A stretch of 64,000 nucleotides of DNA from Auanema rhodensis (GCA_964057225.1 OZ059897.1:19282001-19346000); one strand, 5' to 3'; counted from the first letter of the stretch, positions 1-12,635 are shown. Numbers and translations: made by a program. Notes: a model not told the origin generated them from the sequence alone.

Positions 1-1755
1 CGCTTAATACAAAAATTAGTTATGATCGTTTGAAAAATGATGCATTAGTGTATGTTGAGTTTCCATGTACACTCAACATTGCTTCCAAAAACATTTTGAC
101 AAAAATTTTTTCGAAAAATTTCAAAATAATTTAGCAAAAAGTAGATGTTTTTAGATTCCTTTTTTCAAGGCAAAGACGATGGACAATGTTATTCAACGAA
201 AAAATTAATTCTTCAGGGTGAAAATCGAGGATATAAGTGTGAACTTATATCAGTTGATATCTCGGTACATTTTAAAGCTAGCGCAAATCTGATAACATAG
301 ATCGACGCAGCTTAAAAATCCGCATCGAATGCACTATACTACATGGAAGAACGCTTAATACAAAAATTAGTTATGATCGTTTGAAAAATGATGCATTAGT
401 GTATGTTGAGTTTCCATATACACTCAACATTGCTTCCAAAAACATTTTGACAAAAATTTTTTCGAAAAATTTCAAGATAATTTAGCAAAAAGTAGATGTT
501 TTTAGATTCCTTTTTTCAAGGCAAAGACGATGGACAATGTTATTTAACGAAAAAATTAATTCTTCAGGGTGAAAATCGAGGATATAAGTGTAAACTTATA
601 TCAGTTGATATCTCGGTGCATTTTTAAGCTAGCGCAAATCTGATAACACAGATCGACGCAGCTTAAAAATCCGCATCGAATGCACTATACTACATTGAGA
701 AACGCTTAATACAAAAATTAGTTATGATCGTTTGAAAAATGATGCATTAGTGTATGTTGAGTTTCCATGTACACTCAACATTGCTTCCAAAAACATTTTG
801 ACAAAAATTTTTTCGAAAAATTTCAAGATAATTTAGCAAAAAGTAGATGTTTTTAGATTCCTTTTTTCAAGGCAAAGACGATGGACAATGTTATTCAACG
901 AAAAAATTAATTCTTCAGGGTGAAAATCGAGGATATAAGTGTGAACTTATATCAGTTGATATCTCGGTACATTTTTAAGCTAGCGCAAATCTGATAACAC
1001 AGATCGACGCAGCTTAAAAATCCGCATCGAATGCACTATACTACATTGAGAAACGCTTAATACAAAAATTAGTTATGATCGTTTGAAAAATGATGCATTA
1101 GTGTATGTTGAGTTTCCATGTACACTCAACATTGCTTCCAAAAACATTTTGACAAAAATTTTTTCGAAAAATTTCAAGATAATTTAGCAAAAAGTAGATG
1201 TTTTTAGATTCCTTTTTTCAAGGCAAAGACGATGGACAATGTTATTTAACGAAAAAATTAATTCTTCAGGGTGAAAATCGAGGATATAAGTGTAAACTTA
1301 TATCAGTTGATATCTCGGTGCATTTTTAAGCTAGCGCAAATCTGATAACACAGATCGACGCAGCTTAAAAATCCGCATCGAATGCACTATACTACATTGA
1401 GAAACGCTTAATACAAAAATTAGTTATGATCGTTTGAAAAATGATGCATTAGTGTATGTTGAGTTTCCATGTACACTCAACATTGCTTCCAAAAACATTT
1501 TGACAAAAATTTTTTCGAAAAATTTCAAAATAATTTAGCAAAAAGTAGATGTTTTTAGATTCCTTTTTTCAAGGCAAAGACGATGGACAATGTTATTCAA
1601 CGAAAAAATTAATTCTTCAGGGTGAAAATCGAGGATATAAGTGTGAACTTATATCAGTTGATATCTCGGTACATTTTTAAGCTAGCGCAAATCTGATAAC
1701 ATAGATCGACGCAGCTTAAAAATCCGCATCGAATGCACTATACTACATGGAAGAA
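1..1755. repeat. Five-monomer block M1-M5, copy of 3511-5265
   Basis: M1-M5 follow the same order of variants as M11-M15, ten monomers (3510 bp) to the right: A274/T298; A67/G125; G125 with C194; G125 with T194; then T298 with a G345 tail. The only differences I saw are G11 in M11 and T6 in M14. This marks a block duplicated at whole-monomer spacing. Confidence 0.8.
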
Positions 1756-3510
1756 CGCTTAATACAAAAATTAGTTATGATCGTTTGAAAAATGATGCAT
1801 TAGTGTATGTTGAGTTTCCATGTACACTCAACATTGCTTCCAAAAACATTTTGACAAAAATTTTTTCGAAAAATTTCAAAATAATTTAGCAAAAAGTAGA
1901 TGTTTTTAGATTCCTTTTTTCAAGGCAAAGACGATGGACAATGTTATTCAACGAAAAAATTAATTCTTCAGGGTGAAAATCGAGGATATAAGTGTGAACT
2001 TATATCAGTTGATATCTCGGTACATTTTTAAGCTAGCGCAAATCTGATAACATAGATCGACGCAGCTTAAAAATCCGCATCGAATGCACTATACTACATG
2101 AAAGAACGCTTAATACAAAAATTAGTTATGATCGTTTGAAAAATGATGCATTAGTGTATGTTGAGTTTCCATATACACTCAACATTGCTTCCAAAAACAT
2201 TTTGACAAAAATTTTTTCGAAAAATTTCAAGATAATTTAGCAAAAAGTAGATGTTTTTAGATTCCTTTTTTCAAGGCAAAGACGATGGACAATGTTATTT
2301 AACGAAAAAATTAATTCTTCAGGGTGAAAATCGAGGATATAAGTGTAAACTTATATCAGTTGATATCTCGGTGCATTTGTAAGCTAGCGCAAATCTGATA
2401 ACACAGATCGACGCAGCTTAAAAATCCGCATCGAATGCACTATACTACATTGAGAAACGCTTAATACAAAAATTAGTTATGATCGTTTGAAAAATGATGC
2501 ATTAGTGTATGTTGAGTTTCCATGTACACTCAACATTGCTTCCAAAAACATTTTGACAAAAATTTTTTCGAAAAATTTCAAAATAATTTAGCGAAAAGTA
2601 GATGTTTTTAGATTCCTTTTTTCAAGGCAAAGACGATGGACAATGTTATTTAACGAAAAAATTAATTCTTCAGGGTGAAAATCGAGGATATAAGTGTAAA
2701 CTTATATCAGTTGATATCTCGGTGCATTTTTAAGCTAGCGCAAATCTGATAACACAGATCGACGCAGCTTAAAAATCCGCATCGAATGCACTATACTATA
2801 TGGAAGAACGCTTAATACAAAAATTAGTTATGATCGTTTGAAAAATGATGCATTAGTGTATGTTGAGTTTCCATGTACACTCAACATTGCTTCCAAAAAC
2901 ATTTTGACAAAAATTTTTTCGAAAAATTTCAAAATAATTTAGCAAAAAGTAGATGTTTTTAGATTCCTTTTTTCAAGGCAAAGACGATGGACAATGTTAT
3001 TTAACGAAAAAATTAATTCTTCAGGGTGAAAATCGAGGATATAAGTGTAAACTTATATCAGTTGATATCTCGGTGCATTTTTAAGCTAGCGCAAATCTGA
3101 TAACACAGATCGACGCAGCTTAAAAATCCGCATCGAATGCACTATACTACATTGAGAAACGCTTAATACAAAAATTAGTTATGATCGTTTGAAAAATGAT
3201 GCATTAGTGTATGTTGAGTTTCCATGTACACTCAACATTGCTTCCAAAAACATTTTGACAAAAATTTTTTCGAAAAATTTCAAAATAATTTAGCAAAAAG
3301 TAGATGTTTTTAGATTCCTTTTTTCAAGGCAAAGACGATGGACAATGTTATTTAACGAAAAAATTAATTCTTCAGGGTGAAAATCGAGGATATAAGTGTA
3401 AACTTATATCAGTTGATATCTCGGTGCATTTTTAAGCTAGCGCAAATCTGATAACACAGATCGACGCAGCTTAAAAATCCGCATCGAATGCACTATACTA
3501 CATTGAGAAA

Positions 3511-5967
3511 CGCTTAATACGAAAATTAGTTATGATCGTTTGAAAAATGATGCATTAGTGTATGTTGAGTTTCCATGTACACTCAACATTGCTTCCAAAA
3601 ACATTTTGACAAAAATTTTTTCGAAAAATTTCAAAATAATTTAGCAAAAAGTAGATGTTTTTAGATTCCTTTTTTCAAGGCAAAGACGATGGACAATGTT
3701 ATTCAACGAAAAAATTAATTCTTCAGGGTGAAAATCGAGGATATAAGTGTGAACTTATATCAGTTGATATCTCGGTACATTTTAAAGCTAGCGCAAATCT
3801 GATAACATAGATCGACGCAGCTTAAAAATCCGCATCGAATGCACTATACTACATGGAAGAACGCTTAATACAAAAATTAGTTATGATCGTTTGAAAAATG
3901 ATGCATTAGTGTATGTTGAGTTTCCATATACACTCAACATTGCTTCCAAAAACATTTTGACAAAAATTTTTTCGAAAAATTTCAAGATAATTTAGCAAAA
4001 AGTAGATGTTTTTAGATTCCTTTTTTCAAGGCAAAGACGATGGACAATGTTATTTAACGAAAAAATTAATTCTTCAGGGTGAAAATCGAGGATATAAGTG
4101 TAAACTTATATCAGTTGATATCTCGGTGCATTTTTAAGCTAGCGCAAATCTGATAACACAGATCGACGCAGCTTAAAAATCCGCATCGAATGCACTATAC
4201 TACATTGAGAAACGCTTAATACAAAAATTAGTTATGATCGTTTGAAAAATGATGCATTAGTGTATGTTGAGTTTCCATGTACACTCAACATTGCTTCCAA
4301 AAACATTTTGACAAAAATTTTTTCGAAAAATTTCAAGATAATTTAGCAAAAAGTAGATGTTTTTAGATTCCTTTTTTCAAGGCAAAGACGATGGACAATG
4401 TTATTCAACGAAAAAATTAATTCTTCAGGGTGAAAATCGAGGATATAAGTGTGAACTTATATCAGTTGATATCTCGGTACATTTTTAAGCTAGCGCAAAT
4501 CTGATAACACAGATCGACGCAGCTTAAAAATCCGCATCGAATGCACTATACTACATTGAGAAACGCTTTATACAAAAATTAGTTATGATCGTTTGAAAAA
4601 TGATGCATTAGTGTATGTTGAGTTTCCATGTACACTCAACATTGCTTCCAAAAACATTTTGACAAAAATTTTTTCGAAAAATTTCAAGATAATTTAGCAA
4701 AAAGTAGATGTTTTTAGATTCCTTTTTTCAAGGCAAAGACGATGGACAATGTTATTTAACGAAAAAATTAATTCTTCAGGGTGAAAATCGAGGATATAAG
4801 TGTAAACTTATATCAGTTGATATCTCGGTGCATTTTTAAGCTAGCGCAAATCTGATAACACAGATCGACGCAGCTTAAAAATCCGCATCGAATGCACTAT
4901 ACTACATTGAGAAACGCTTAATACAAAAATTAGTTATGATCGTTTGAAAAATGATGCATTAGTGTATGTTGAGTTTCCATGTACACTCAACATTGCTTCC
5001 AAAAACATTTTGACAAAAATTTTTTCGAAAAATTTCAAAATAATTTAGCAAAAAGTAGATGTTTTTAGATTCCTTTTTTCAAGGCAAAGACGATGGACAA
5101 TGTTATTCAACGAAAAAATTAATTCTTCAGGGTGAAAATCGAGGATATAAGTGTGAACTTATATCAGTTGATATCTCGGTACATTTTTAAGCTAGCGCAA
5201 ATCTGATAACATAGATCGACGCAGCTTAAAAATCCGCATCGAATGCACTATACTACATGGAAGAACGCTTAATACAAAAATTAGTTATGATCGTTTGAAA
5301 AATGATGCATTAGTGTATGTTGAGTTTCCATATACACTCAACATTGCTTCCAAAAACATTTTGACAAAAATTTTTTCGAAAAATTTCAAGATAATTTAGC
5401 AAAAAGTAGATGTTTTTAGATTCCTTTTTTCAAGGCAAAGACGATGGACAATGTTATTTAACGAAAAAATTAATTCTTCAGGGTGAAAATCGAGGATATA
5501 AGTGTAAACTTATATCAGTTGATATCTCGGTGCATATTTAAGCTAGCGCAAATCTGATAACACAGATCGACGCAGCTTAAAAATCCGCATCGAATGCACT
5601 ATACTACATGGAAGAACGCTTAATACAAAAATTAGTTATGATCGTTTGAAAAATGATGCATTAGTGTATGTTGAGTTTCCATGTACACTCAACATTGCTT
5701 CCAAAAACATTTTGACAAAAATTTTTTCGAAAAATTTCAAAATAATTTAGCAAAAAGTAGATGTTTTTAGATTCCTTTTTTCAAGGCAAAGACGATGGAC
5801 AATGTTATTCAACGAAAAAATTAATTCTTCAGGGTGAAAATCGAGGATATAAGTGTAAACTTATATCAGTTGATATCTCGGTGCATTTTTAAGCTAGCGC
5901 AAATCTGATAACACAGATCGACGCAGCTTAAAAATCCGCATCGAATGCACTATACTACATTGAGAAA
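3511..5967. repeat. 7-monomer higher-order repeat unit, first copy (M11-M17)
   Basis: The unit is 2457 bp. It opens with a G11/A274/T298 monomer, then A67/G125, G125/C194, a T6 monomer, a T298 monomer, a second A67 monomer, and a C194/A241 chimera (M17). The same succession restarts at 5968, where M18-M21 repeat M11-M14 including the private T6 change. Confidence 0.8.
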
Positions 5968-7722
5968 CGCTTAATACGAAAATTAGTTATGATCGTTTGA
6001 AAAATGATGCATTAGTGTATGTTGAGTTTCCATGTACACTCAACATTGCTTCCAAAAACATTTTGACAAAAATTTTTTCGAAAAATTTCAAAATAATTTA
6101 GCAAAAAGTAGATGTTTTTAGATTCCTTTTTTCAAGGCAAAGACGATGGACAATGTTATTCAACGAAAAAATTAATTCTTCAGGGTGAAAATCGAGGATA
6201 TAAGTGTGAACTTATATCAGTTGATATCTCGGTACATTTTAAAGCTAGCGCAAATCTGATAACATAGATCGACGCAGCTTAAAAATCCGCATCGAATGCA
6301 CTATACTACATGGAAGAACGCTTAATACAAAAATTAGTTATGATCGTTTGAAAAATGATGCATTAGTGTATGTTGAGTTTCCATATACACTCAACATTGC
6401 TTCCAAAAACATTTTGACAAAAATTTTTTCGAAAAATTTCAAGATAATTTAGCAAAAAGTAGATGTTTTTAGATTCCTTTTTTCAAGGCAAAGACGATGG
6501 ACAATGTTATTTAACGAAAAAATTAATTCTTCAGGGTGAAAATCGAGGATATAAGTGTAAACTTATATCAGTTGATATCTCGGTGCATTTTTAAGCTAGC
6601 GCAAATCTGATAACACAGATCGACGCAGCTTAAAAATCCGCATCGAATGCACTATACTACATTGAGAAACGCTTAATACAAAAATTAGTTATGATCGTTT
6701 GAAAAATGATGCATTAGTGTATGTTGAGTTTCCATGTACACTCAACATTGCTTCCAAAAACATTTTGACAAAAATTTTTTCGAAAAATTTCAAGATAATT
6801 TAGCAAAAAGTAGATGTTTTTAGATTCCTTTTTTCAAGGCAAAGACGATGGACAATGTTATTCAACGAAAAAATTAATTCTTCAGGGTGAAAATCGAGGA
6901 TATAAGTGTGAACTTATATCAGTTGATATCTCGGTACATTTTTAAGCTAGCGCAAATCTGATAACACAGATCGACGCAGCTTAAAAATCCGCATCGAATG
7001 CACTATACTACATTGAGAAACGCTTTATACAAAAATTAGTTATGATCGTTTGAAAAATGATGCATTAGTGTATGTTGAGTTTCCATGTACACTCAACATT
7101 GCTTCCAAAAACATTTTGACAAAAATTTTTTCGAAAAATTTCAAGATAATTTAGCAAAAAGTAGATGTTTTTAGATTCCTTTTTTCAAGGCAAAGACGAT
7201 GGACAATGTTATTTAACGAAAAAATTAATTCTTCAGGGTGAAAATCGAGGATATAAGTGTAAACTTATATCAGTTGATATCTCGGTGCATTTTTAAGCTA
7301 GCGCAAATCTGATAACACAGATCGACGCAGCTTAAAAATCCGCATCGAATGCACTATACTACATTGAGAAACGCTTAATACAAAAATTAGTTATGATCGT
7401 TTGAAAAATGATGCATTAGTGTATGTTGAGTTTCCATGTACACTCAACATTGCTTCCAAAAACATTTTGACAAAAATTTTTTCGAAAAATTTCAAAATAA
7501 TTTAGCAAAAAGTAGATGTTTTTAGATTCCTTTTTTCAAGGCAAAGACGATGGACAATGTTATTCAACGAAAAAATTAATTCTTCAGGGTGAAAATCGAG
7601 GATATAAGTGTAAACTTATATCAGTTGATATCTCGGTGCATTTTTAAGCTAGCGCAAATCTGATAACACAGATCGACGCAGCTTAAAAATCCGCATCGAA
7701 TGCACTATACTACATTGAGAAA
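5968..7722. repeat. Shortened copy of the 7-monomer unit (M18-M22)
   Basis: M18-M21 match M11-M14 and M22 matches M17, so the equivalents of M15 and M16 are absent. Either two monomers (702 bp) were lost here or two were gained in the left copy. The loss or gain is of whole monomers, as expected from misaligned exchange. Confidence 0.75.
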
Positions 7723-8073
7723 CGCTTAATACGAAAATTAGTTATGATCGTTTGAAAAATGATGCATTAGTGTATGTTGAGTTTCCATGTACACTCAACA
7801 TTGCTTCCAAAAACATTTTGACAAAAATTTTTTCGAAAAATTTCAAAATAATTTAGCAAAAAGTAGATGTTTTTAGATTCCTTTTTTCAAGGCAAAGACG
7901 ATGGACAATGTTATTCAACGAAAAAATTAATTCTTCAGGGTGAAAATCGAGGATATAAGTGTAAACTTATATCAGTTGATATCTCGGTGCATTTTTAAGC
8001 TAGCGCAAATCTGATAACACAGATCGACGCAGCTTAAAAATCCGCATCGAATGCACTATACTACATTGAGAAA

Positions 8074-8423
8074 CGCTTAATACAAACTTAGTTATGATCG
8101 TTTGAAAAATGATGCATTAGTGTATGTTGAGTTTCCATGTACACTCAACATTGCTTCCAAAAACATTTTGACAAAAATTTTTTCGAAAAATTTCAAAATA
8201 ATTTAGCAAAAAGTAGATGTTTTTAGATTCCTTTTTTCAAGGCAAAGACGATGGACAATGTTATTCAACGAAAAAATTAATTCTTCAGGGTGAAAATCGA
8301 GGATATAAGTGTGAACTTATATCAGTTGATATCTCGGTACATTTTTAAGCTAGCGCAAATCTGATAACATAGATCGACGCAGCTTAAAAATCCGCATCGA
8401 ATGCACTTTACTACATGGAAGAA
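8074..8423. repeat. 350-bp monomer (M24), 1-bp deletion
   Basis: Near n11-18 the run reads 'tacaaactta' instead of 'tacaaaaatta', which is one base shorter plus a substitution to c. It is the only copy with this change, and the tail also has a private T ('actttacta'). It shifts the register of all later monomers by -1. Confidence 0.9.
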
Positions 8424-9878
8424 CGCTTAATACAAAAATTAGTTATGATCGTTTGAAAAATGATGCATTAGTGTATGTTGAGTTTCCATATACACTCAAC
8501 ATTGCTTCCAAAAACATTTTGACAAAAATTTTTTCGAAAAATTTCAAGATAATTTAGCAAAAAGTAGATGTTTTTAGATTCCTTTTTTCAAGGCAAAGAC
8601 GATGGACAATGTTATTTAACGAAAAAATTAATTCTTCAGGGTGAAAATCGAGGATATAAGTGTAAACTTATATCAGTTGATATCTCGGTGCATTTTTAAG
8701 CTAGCGCAAATCTGATAACACAGATCGACGCAGCTTAAAAATCCGCATCGAATGCACTATACTACATGGAAGAACGCTTAATACAAAAATTAGTTATGAT
8801 CGTTTGAAAAATGATGCATTAGTGTATGTTGAGTTTCCATGTACACTCAACATTGCTTCCAAAAACATTTTGACAAAAATTTTTTCGAAAAATTTCAAGA
8901 TAATTTAGCAAAAAGTAGATGTTTTTAGATTCCTTTTTTCAAGGCAAAGACGATGGACAATGTTATTCAACGAAAAAATTAATTCTTCAGGGTGAAAATC
9001 GAGGATATAAGTGTGAACTTATATCAGTTGATATCTCGGTACATTTTTAAGCTAGCGCAAATCTGATAACATAGATCGACGCAGCTTAAAAATCCGCATC
9101 GAATGCACTATACTACATGGAAGAACGCTTAATACAAAAATTAGTTATGATCGTTTGAAAAATGATGCATTAGTGTATGTTGAGTTTCCATGTACACTCA
9201 ACATTGCTTCCAAAAACATTTTGACAAAAATTTTTTCGAAAAATTTCAAAATAATTTAGCAAAAAGTAGATGTTTTTAGATTCCTTTTTTCAAGGCAAAG
9301 ACGATGGACAATGTTATTCAACGAAAAAATTAATTCTTCAGGGTGAAAATCGAGGATATAAGTGTGAACTTATATCAGTTGATATCTCGGTACATTTTTA
9401 AGCTAGCGCAAATCTGATAACATAGATCGACGCAGCTTAAAAATCCGCATCGAATGCACTATACTACATGGAAGAACGCTTAATACAAAAATTAGTTATG
9501 ATCGTTTGAAAAATGATGCATTAGTGTATGTTGAGTTTCCATATACACTCAACATTGCTTCCAAAAACATTTTGACAAAAATTTTTTCGAAAAATTTCAA
9601 GATAATTTAGCAAAAAGTAGATGTTTTTAGATTCCTTTTTTCAAGGCAAAGACGATGGACAATGTTATTTAACGAAAAAATTAATTCTTCAGGGTGAAAA
9701 TCGAGGATATAAGTGTAAACTTATATCAGTTGATATCTCGGTGCATTTTTAAGCTAGCGCAAATCTGATAACACAGATCGACGCAGCTTAAAAATCCGCA
9801 TCGAATGCACTATACTACATTGAGAAACGCTTAATACAAAAATTAGTTATGATCGTTTGAAAAATGATGCATTAGTGT

Positions 9879-9906
9879 ATGTTGAGTTTCCATGTACACT
9901 CAACAT
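9879..9906. repeat. Inverted repeat 1 (n52-79), shown in M29
   Basis: Arms ATGTTGAGT and ACTCAACAT (9 bp, perfect) flank a 10-nt loop. The zone 1 variant A67 lies in the loop. Apart from the outermost pair, changed by A52T in M131, M150, M159 and M162, I noticed no change in the arms in any copy. The same element recurs in every monomer at n52-79. It could form a hairpin in single-stranded DNA or RNA; function is unknown. Confidence 0.85.
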
Positions 9907-9919
9907 TGCTTCCAAAAAC

Positions 9920-9954
9920 ATTTTGACAAAAATTTTTTCGAAAAATTTCAAAAT
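9920..9954. repeat. AT-rich core with TTCGAA palindrome (n93-127), shown in M29
   Basis: ATTTTG and CAAAAT bracket alternating A- and T-runs centred on the palindrome TTTTTCGAAAAA at n107-118 (9934-9945). Runs of five to six A or T suggest intrinsic curvature or strong nucleosome phasing, which is an inference. The region is a variation hot spot. The central CG becomes CA, TA or TT in the G-type monomers. Position 105 is C in M50, M62 and M143. The AT at n105-106 is swapped to TA in the L type. A123 becomes G in the H type. G125 marks zone 1 and the J type. Confidence 0.8.
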
Positions 9955-10056
9955 AATTTAGCAAAAAGTAGATGTTTTTAGATTCCTTTTTTCAAGGCAA
10001 AGACGATGGACAATGTTATTTAACGAAAAAATTAATTCTTCAGGGTGAAAATCGAG

Positions 10057-10078
10057 GATATAAGTGTAAACTTATATC
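10057..10078. repeat. Inverted repeat 2 (n230-251), shown in M29
   Basis: Arms GATATAAGT and ACTTATATC (9 bp, perfect) close a 4-nt loop, gtaa here or gtga in A-type copies, so the most frequent G/A polymorphism (n241) is in the loop. The right arm overlaps a second small dyad, ATATC-agtt-GATAT (n247-260). In zone 3 the I type (A250) and the K type (T236) each break one pair of the stem. Confidence 0.85.
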
Positions 10079-10095
10079 AGTTGATATCTCGGTGC

Positions 10096-10146
10096 ATTTT
10101 TAAGCTAGCGCAAATCTGATAACACAGATCGACGCAGCTTAAAAAT
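10096..10146. repeat. 51-bp compound dyad (n269-319), shown in M29
   Basis: Outer arms ATTTTTAAGCT (n269-279) and AGCTTAAAAAT (n309-319) are perfectly complementary over 11 bp. Inside them GCG (n281-283) pairs with CGC (n306-308), with A280 as a bulge. Three-base internal loops follow (n284-286 and n303-305), then ATCTG/CAGAT (n287-291 and n298-302) around a 6-nt loop. GTGCATT (n265-271) could alternatively pair with AATGCAC (n328-334). The widespread variants T298 (a wobble) and A304 (internal loop) leave the fold intact. A274, present in M1, M11 and M18, breaks one outer pair. A cruciform or hairpin transcript is possible but not shown. Confidence 0.85.
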
Positions 10147-12635
10147 CCGCATCGAATGCACTATACTACATTGAGAAACGCTTAATACAAAAATTAGTTA
10201 TGATCGTTTGAAAAATGATGCATTAGTGTATGTTGAGTTTCCATGTACACTCAACATTGCTTCCAAAAACATTTTGACAAAAATTTTTTCGAAAAATTTC
10301 AAAATAATTTAGCAAAAAGTAGATGTTTTTAGATTCCTTTTTTCAAGGCAAAGACGATGGACAATGTTATTTAACGAAAAAATTAATTCTTCAGGGTGAA
10401 AATCGAGGATATAAGTGTAAACTTATATCAGTTGATATCTCGGTGCATTTTTAAGCTAGCGCAAATCTGATAACACAGATCGACGCAGCTTAAAAATCCG
10501 CATCGAATGCACTATACTACATTGAGAAACGCTTAATACAAAAATTAGTTATGATCGTTTGAAAAATGATGCATTAGTGTATGTTGAGTTTCCATGTACA
10601 CTCAACATTGCTTCCAAAAACATTTTGACAAAAATTTTTTCGAAAAATTTCAAAATAATTTAGCAAAAAGTAGATGTTTTTAGATTCCTTTTTTCAAGGC
10701 AAAGACGATGGACAATGTTATTTAACGAAAAAATTAATTCTTCAGGGTGAAAATCGAGGATATAAGTGTAAACTTATATCAGTTGATATCTCGGTGCATT
10801 TTTAAGCTAGCGCAAATCTGATAACACAGATCGACGCAGCTTAAAAATCCGCATCGAATGCACTATACTACATTGAGAAACGCTTAATACAAAAATTAGT
10901 TATGATCGTTTGAAAAATGATGCATTAGTGTATGTTGAGTTTCCATGTACACTCAACATTGCTTCCAAAAACATTTTGACAAAAATTTTTTCGAAAAATT
11001 TCAAAATAATTTAGCAAAAAGTAGATGTTTTTAGATTCCTTTTTTCAAGGCAAAGACGATGGACAATGTTATTTAACGAAAAAATTAATTCTTCAGGGTG
11101 AAAATCGAGGATATAAGTGTAAACTTATATCAGTTGATATCTCGGTGCATTTTTAAGCTAGCGCAAATCTGATAACACAGATCGACGCAGCTTAAAAATC
11201 CGCATCGAATGCACTATACTATATGGAAGAACGCTTAATACAAAAATTAGTTATGATCGTTTGAAAAATGATGCATTAGTGTATGTTGAGTTTCCATGTA
11301 CACTCAACATTGCTTCCAAAAACATTTTGACAAAAATTTTTTCGAAAAATTTCAAAATAATTTAGCAAAAAGTAGATGTTTTTAGATTTCTTTTTTCAAG
11401 GCAAAGACGATGGACAATGTTATTCAACGAAAAAATTAATTCTTCAGGGTGAAAATCGAGGATATAAGTGTAAACTTATATCAGTTGATATCTCGGTGCA
11501 TTTTTAAGCTAGCGCAAATCTGATAACACAGATCGACGCAGCTTAAAAATCCGCATCGAATGCACTATACTACATTGAGAAACGCTTAATACGAAAATTA
11601 GTTATGATCGTTTGAAAAATGATGCATTAGTGTATGTTGAGTTTCCATGTACACTCAACATTGCTTCCAAAAACATTTTGACAAAAATTTTTTCGAAAAA
11701 TTTCAAAATAATTTAGCAAAAAGTAGATGTTTTTAGATTCCTTTTTTCAAGGCAAAGACGATGGACAATGTTATTCAACGAAAAAATTAATTCTTCAGGG
11801 TGAAAATCGAGGATATAAGTGTAAACTTATATCAGTTGATATCTCGGTGCATTTTTAAGCTAGCGCAAATCTGATAACACAGATCGACGCAGCTTAAAAA
11901 TCCGCATCGAATGCACTATACTACATTGAGAAACGCTTAATACGAAAATTAGTTATGATCGTTTGAAAAATGATGCATTAGTGTATGTTGAGTTTCCATG
12001 TACACTCAACATTGCTTCCAAAAACATTTTGACAAAAATTTTTTCGAAAAATTTCAAAATAATTTAGCAAAAAGTAGATGTTTTTAGATTCCTTTTTTCA
12101 AGGCAAAGACGATGGACAATGTTATTCAACGAAAAAATTAATTCTTCAGGGTGAAAATCGAGGATATAAGTGTAAACTTATATCAGTTGATATCTCGGTG
12201 CATTTTTAAGCTAGCGCAAATCTGATAACACAGATCGACGCAGCTTAAAAATCCGCATCGAATGCACTATACTACATTGAGAAACGCTTAATACAAAAAT
12301 TAGTTATGATCGTTTGAAAAATGATGCATTAGTGTATGTTGAGTTTCCATGTACACTCAACATTGCTTCCAAAAACATTTTGACAAAAATTTTTTCGAAA
12401 AATTTCAAAATAATTTAGCAAAAAGTAGATGTTTTTAGATTCCTTTTTTCAAGGCAAAGACGATGGACAATGTTATTCAACGAAAAAATTAATTATTCAG
12501 GGTGAAAATCGAGGATATAAGTGTGAACTTATATCAGTTGATATCTCGGTACATTTTTAAGCTAGCGCAAATCTGATAACACAGATCGACGCAGCTTAAA
12601 AATCCGCATCGAATGCACTATACTACATGGAAGAA

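Larger units (their letters stand above)
1..9827. repeat. Zone 1: satellite subfamily with A67 / G125 / T298 variants (M1-M28)
   Basis: Monomers here include three variants not seen in the rest of the array. A67 ('ccatatac') is in M2, M7, M12, M16, M19, M25 and M28. G125 is in 14 copies; it recurs only in the J monomers of zone 3. T298 ('acatag') is in M1, M5, M6, M11, M15, M18, M24, M26 and M27. A274 in M1, M11 and M18 marks equivalent positions of repeated blocks. M14 and M21 share T6. A-type and D-type states alternate, and chimeras such as M17, M22 and M23 have C194 with A241/G267. M9 and M10 are plain D types. There is no gene in the zone. Confidence 0.9.
9828..10178. repeat. Reference monomer, D type (M29)
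   Basis: This copy is close to the most common form and is used as the coordinate reference (n1 = 9828). In order it contains: the opening segment n1-51; a dyad n52-79; an AT-rich core n93-127 with a 12-bp palindrome at n107-118; a T6 run at n160-165; a moderately AT-rich stretch n166-229; a tight dyad n230-251 next to an EcoRV-type palindrome n256-261; a 51-bp dyad n269-319; and a tail n320-351. D-type states are T194, A241, G267, C298, T345. The contrasting A type has C194, G241, A267, often T298, and a tail with G345. Plus-strand frames stop at n5-7, n31-33 and n132-134, among others. Minus-strand frames also have stops in all three phases. Confidence 0.95.
9828..11231. repeat. Homogeneous D-type run (M29-M32)
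   Basis: Four consecutive monomers read the same except that M32 ends with the 'tatatgg' tail (T342, G345). It separates the zone 1 variants from the zone 2 variants and looks like the most recent local expansion of a single monomer. Confidence 0.8.

Noticed and set aside
1-351. The 351-bp monomer as an old dimer of two roughly 175-bp halves.
   Set aside because: Comparing n1-175 with n176-351 shows only short A/T-rich resemblances such as 'tgaaaaat' and 'tgaaaatc', not in register at half the length.
9923-9957. Bacterial-type promoter: TTGACA at n96-101 with an AATAAT at n125-130.
   Set aside because: The spacer is about 23 bp, too long, and the context is a eukaryotic satellite. It is a by-product of A/T runs.
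10008-10032. CENP-B box on the minus strand near n181-205, where C194 copies read TTTCGTTGAA.
   Set aside because: The first half matches the box core (TTCG and the central A) but the required CGGG half is absent, and the common T194 variant disrupts TTCGTTG.
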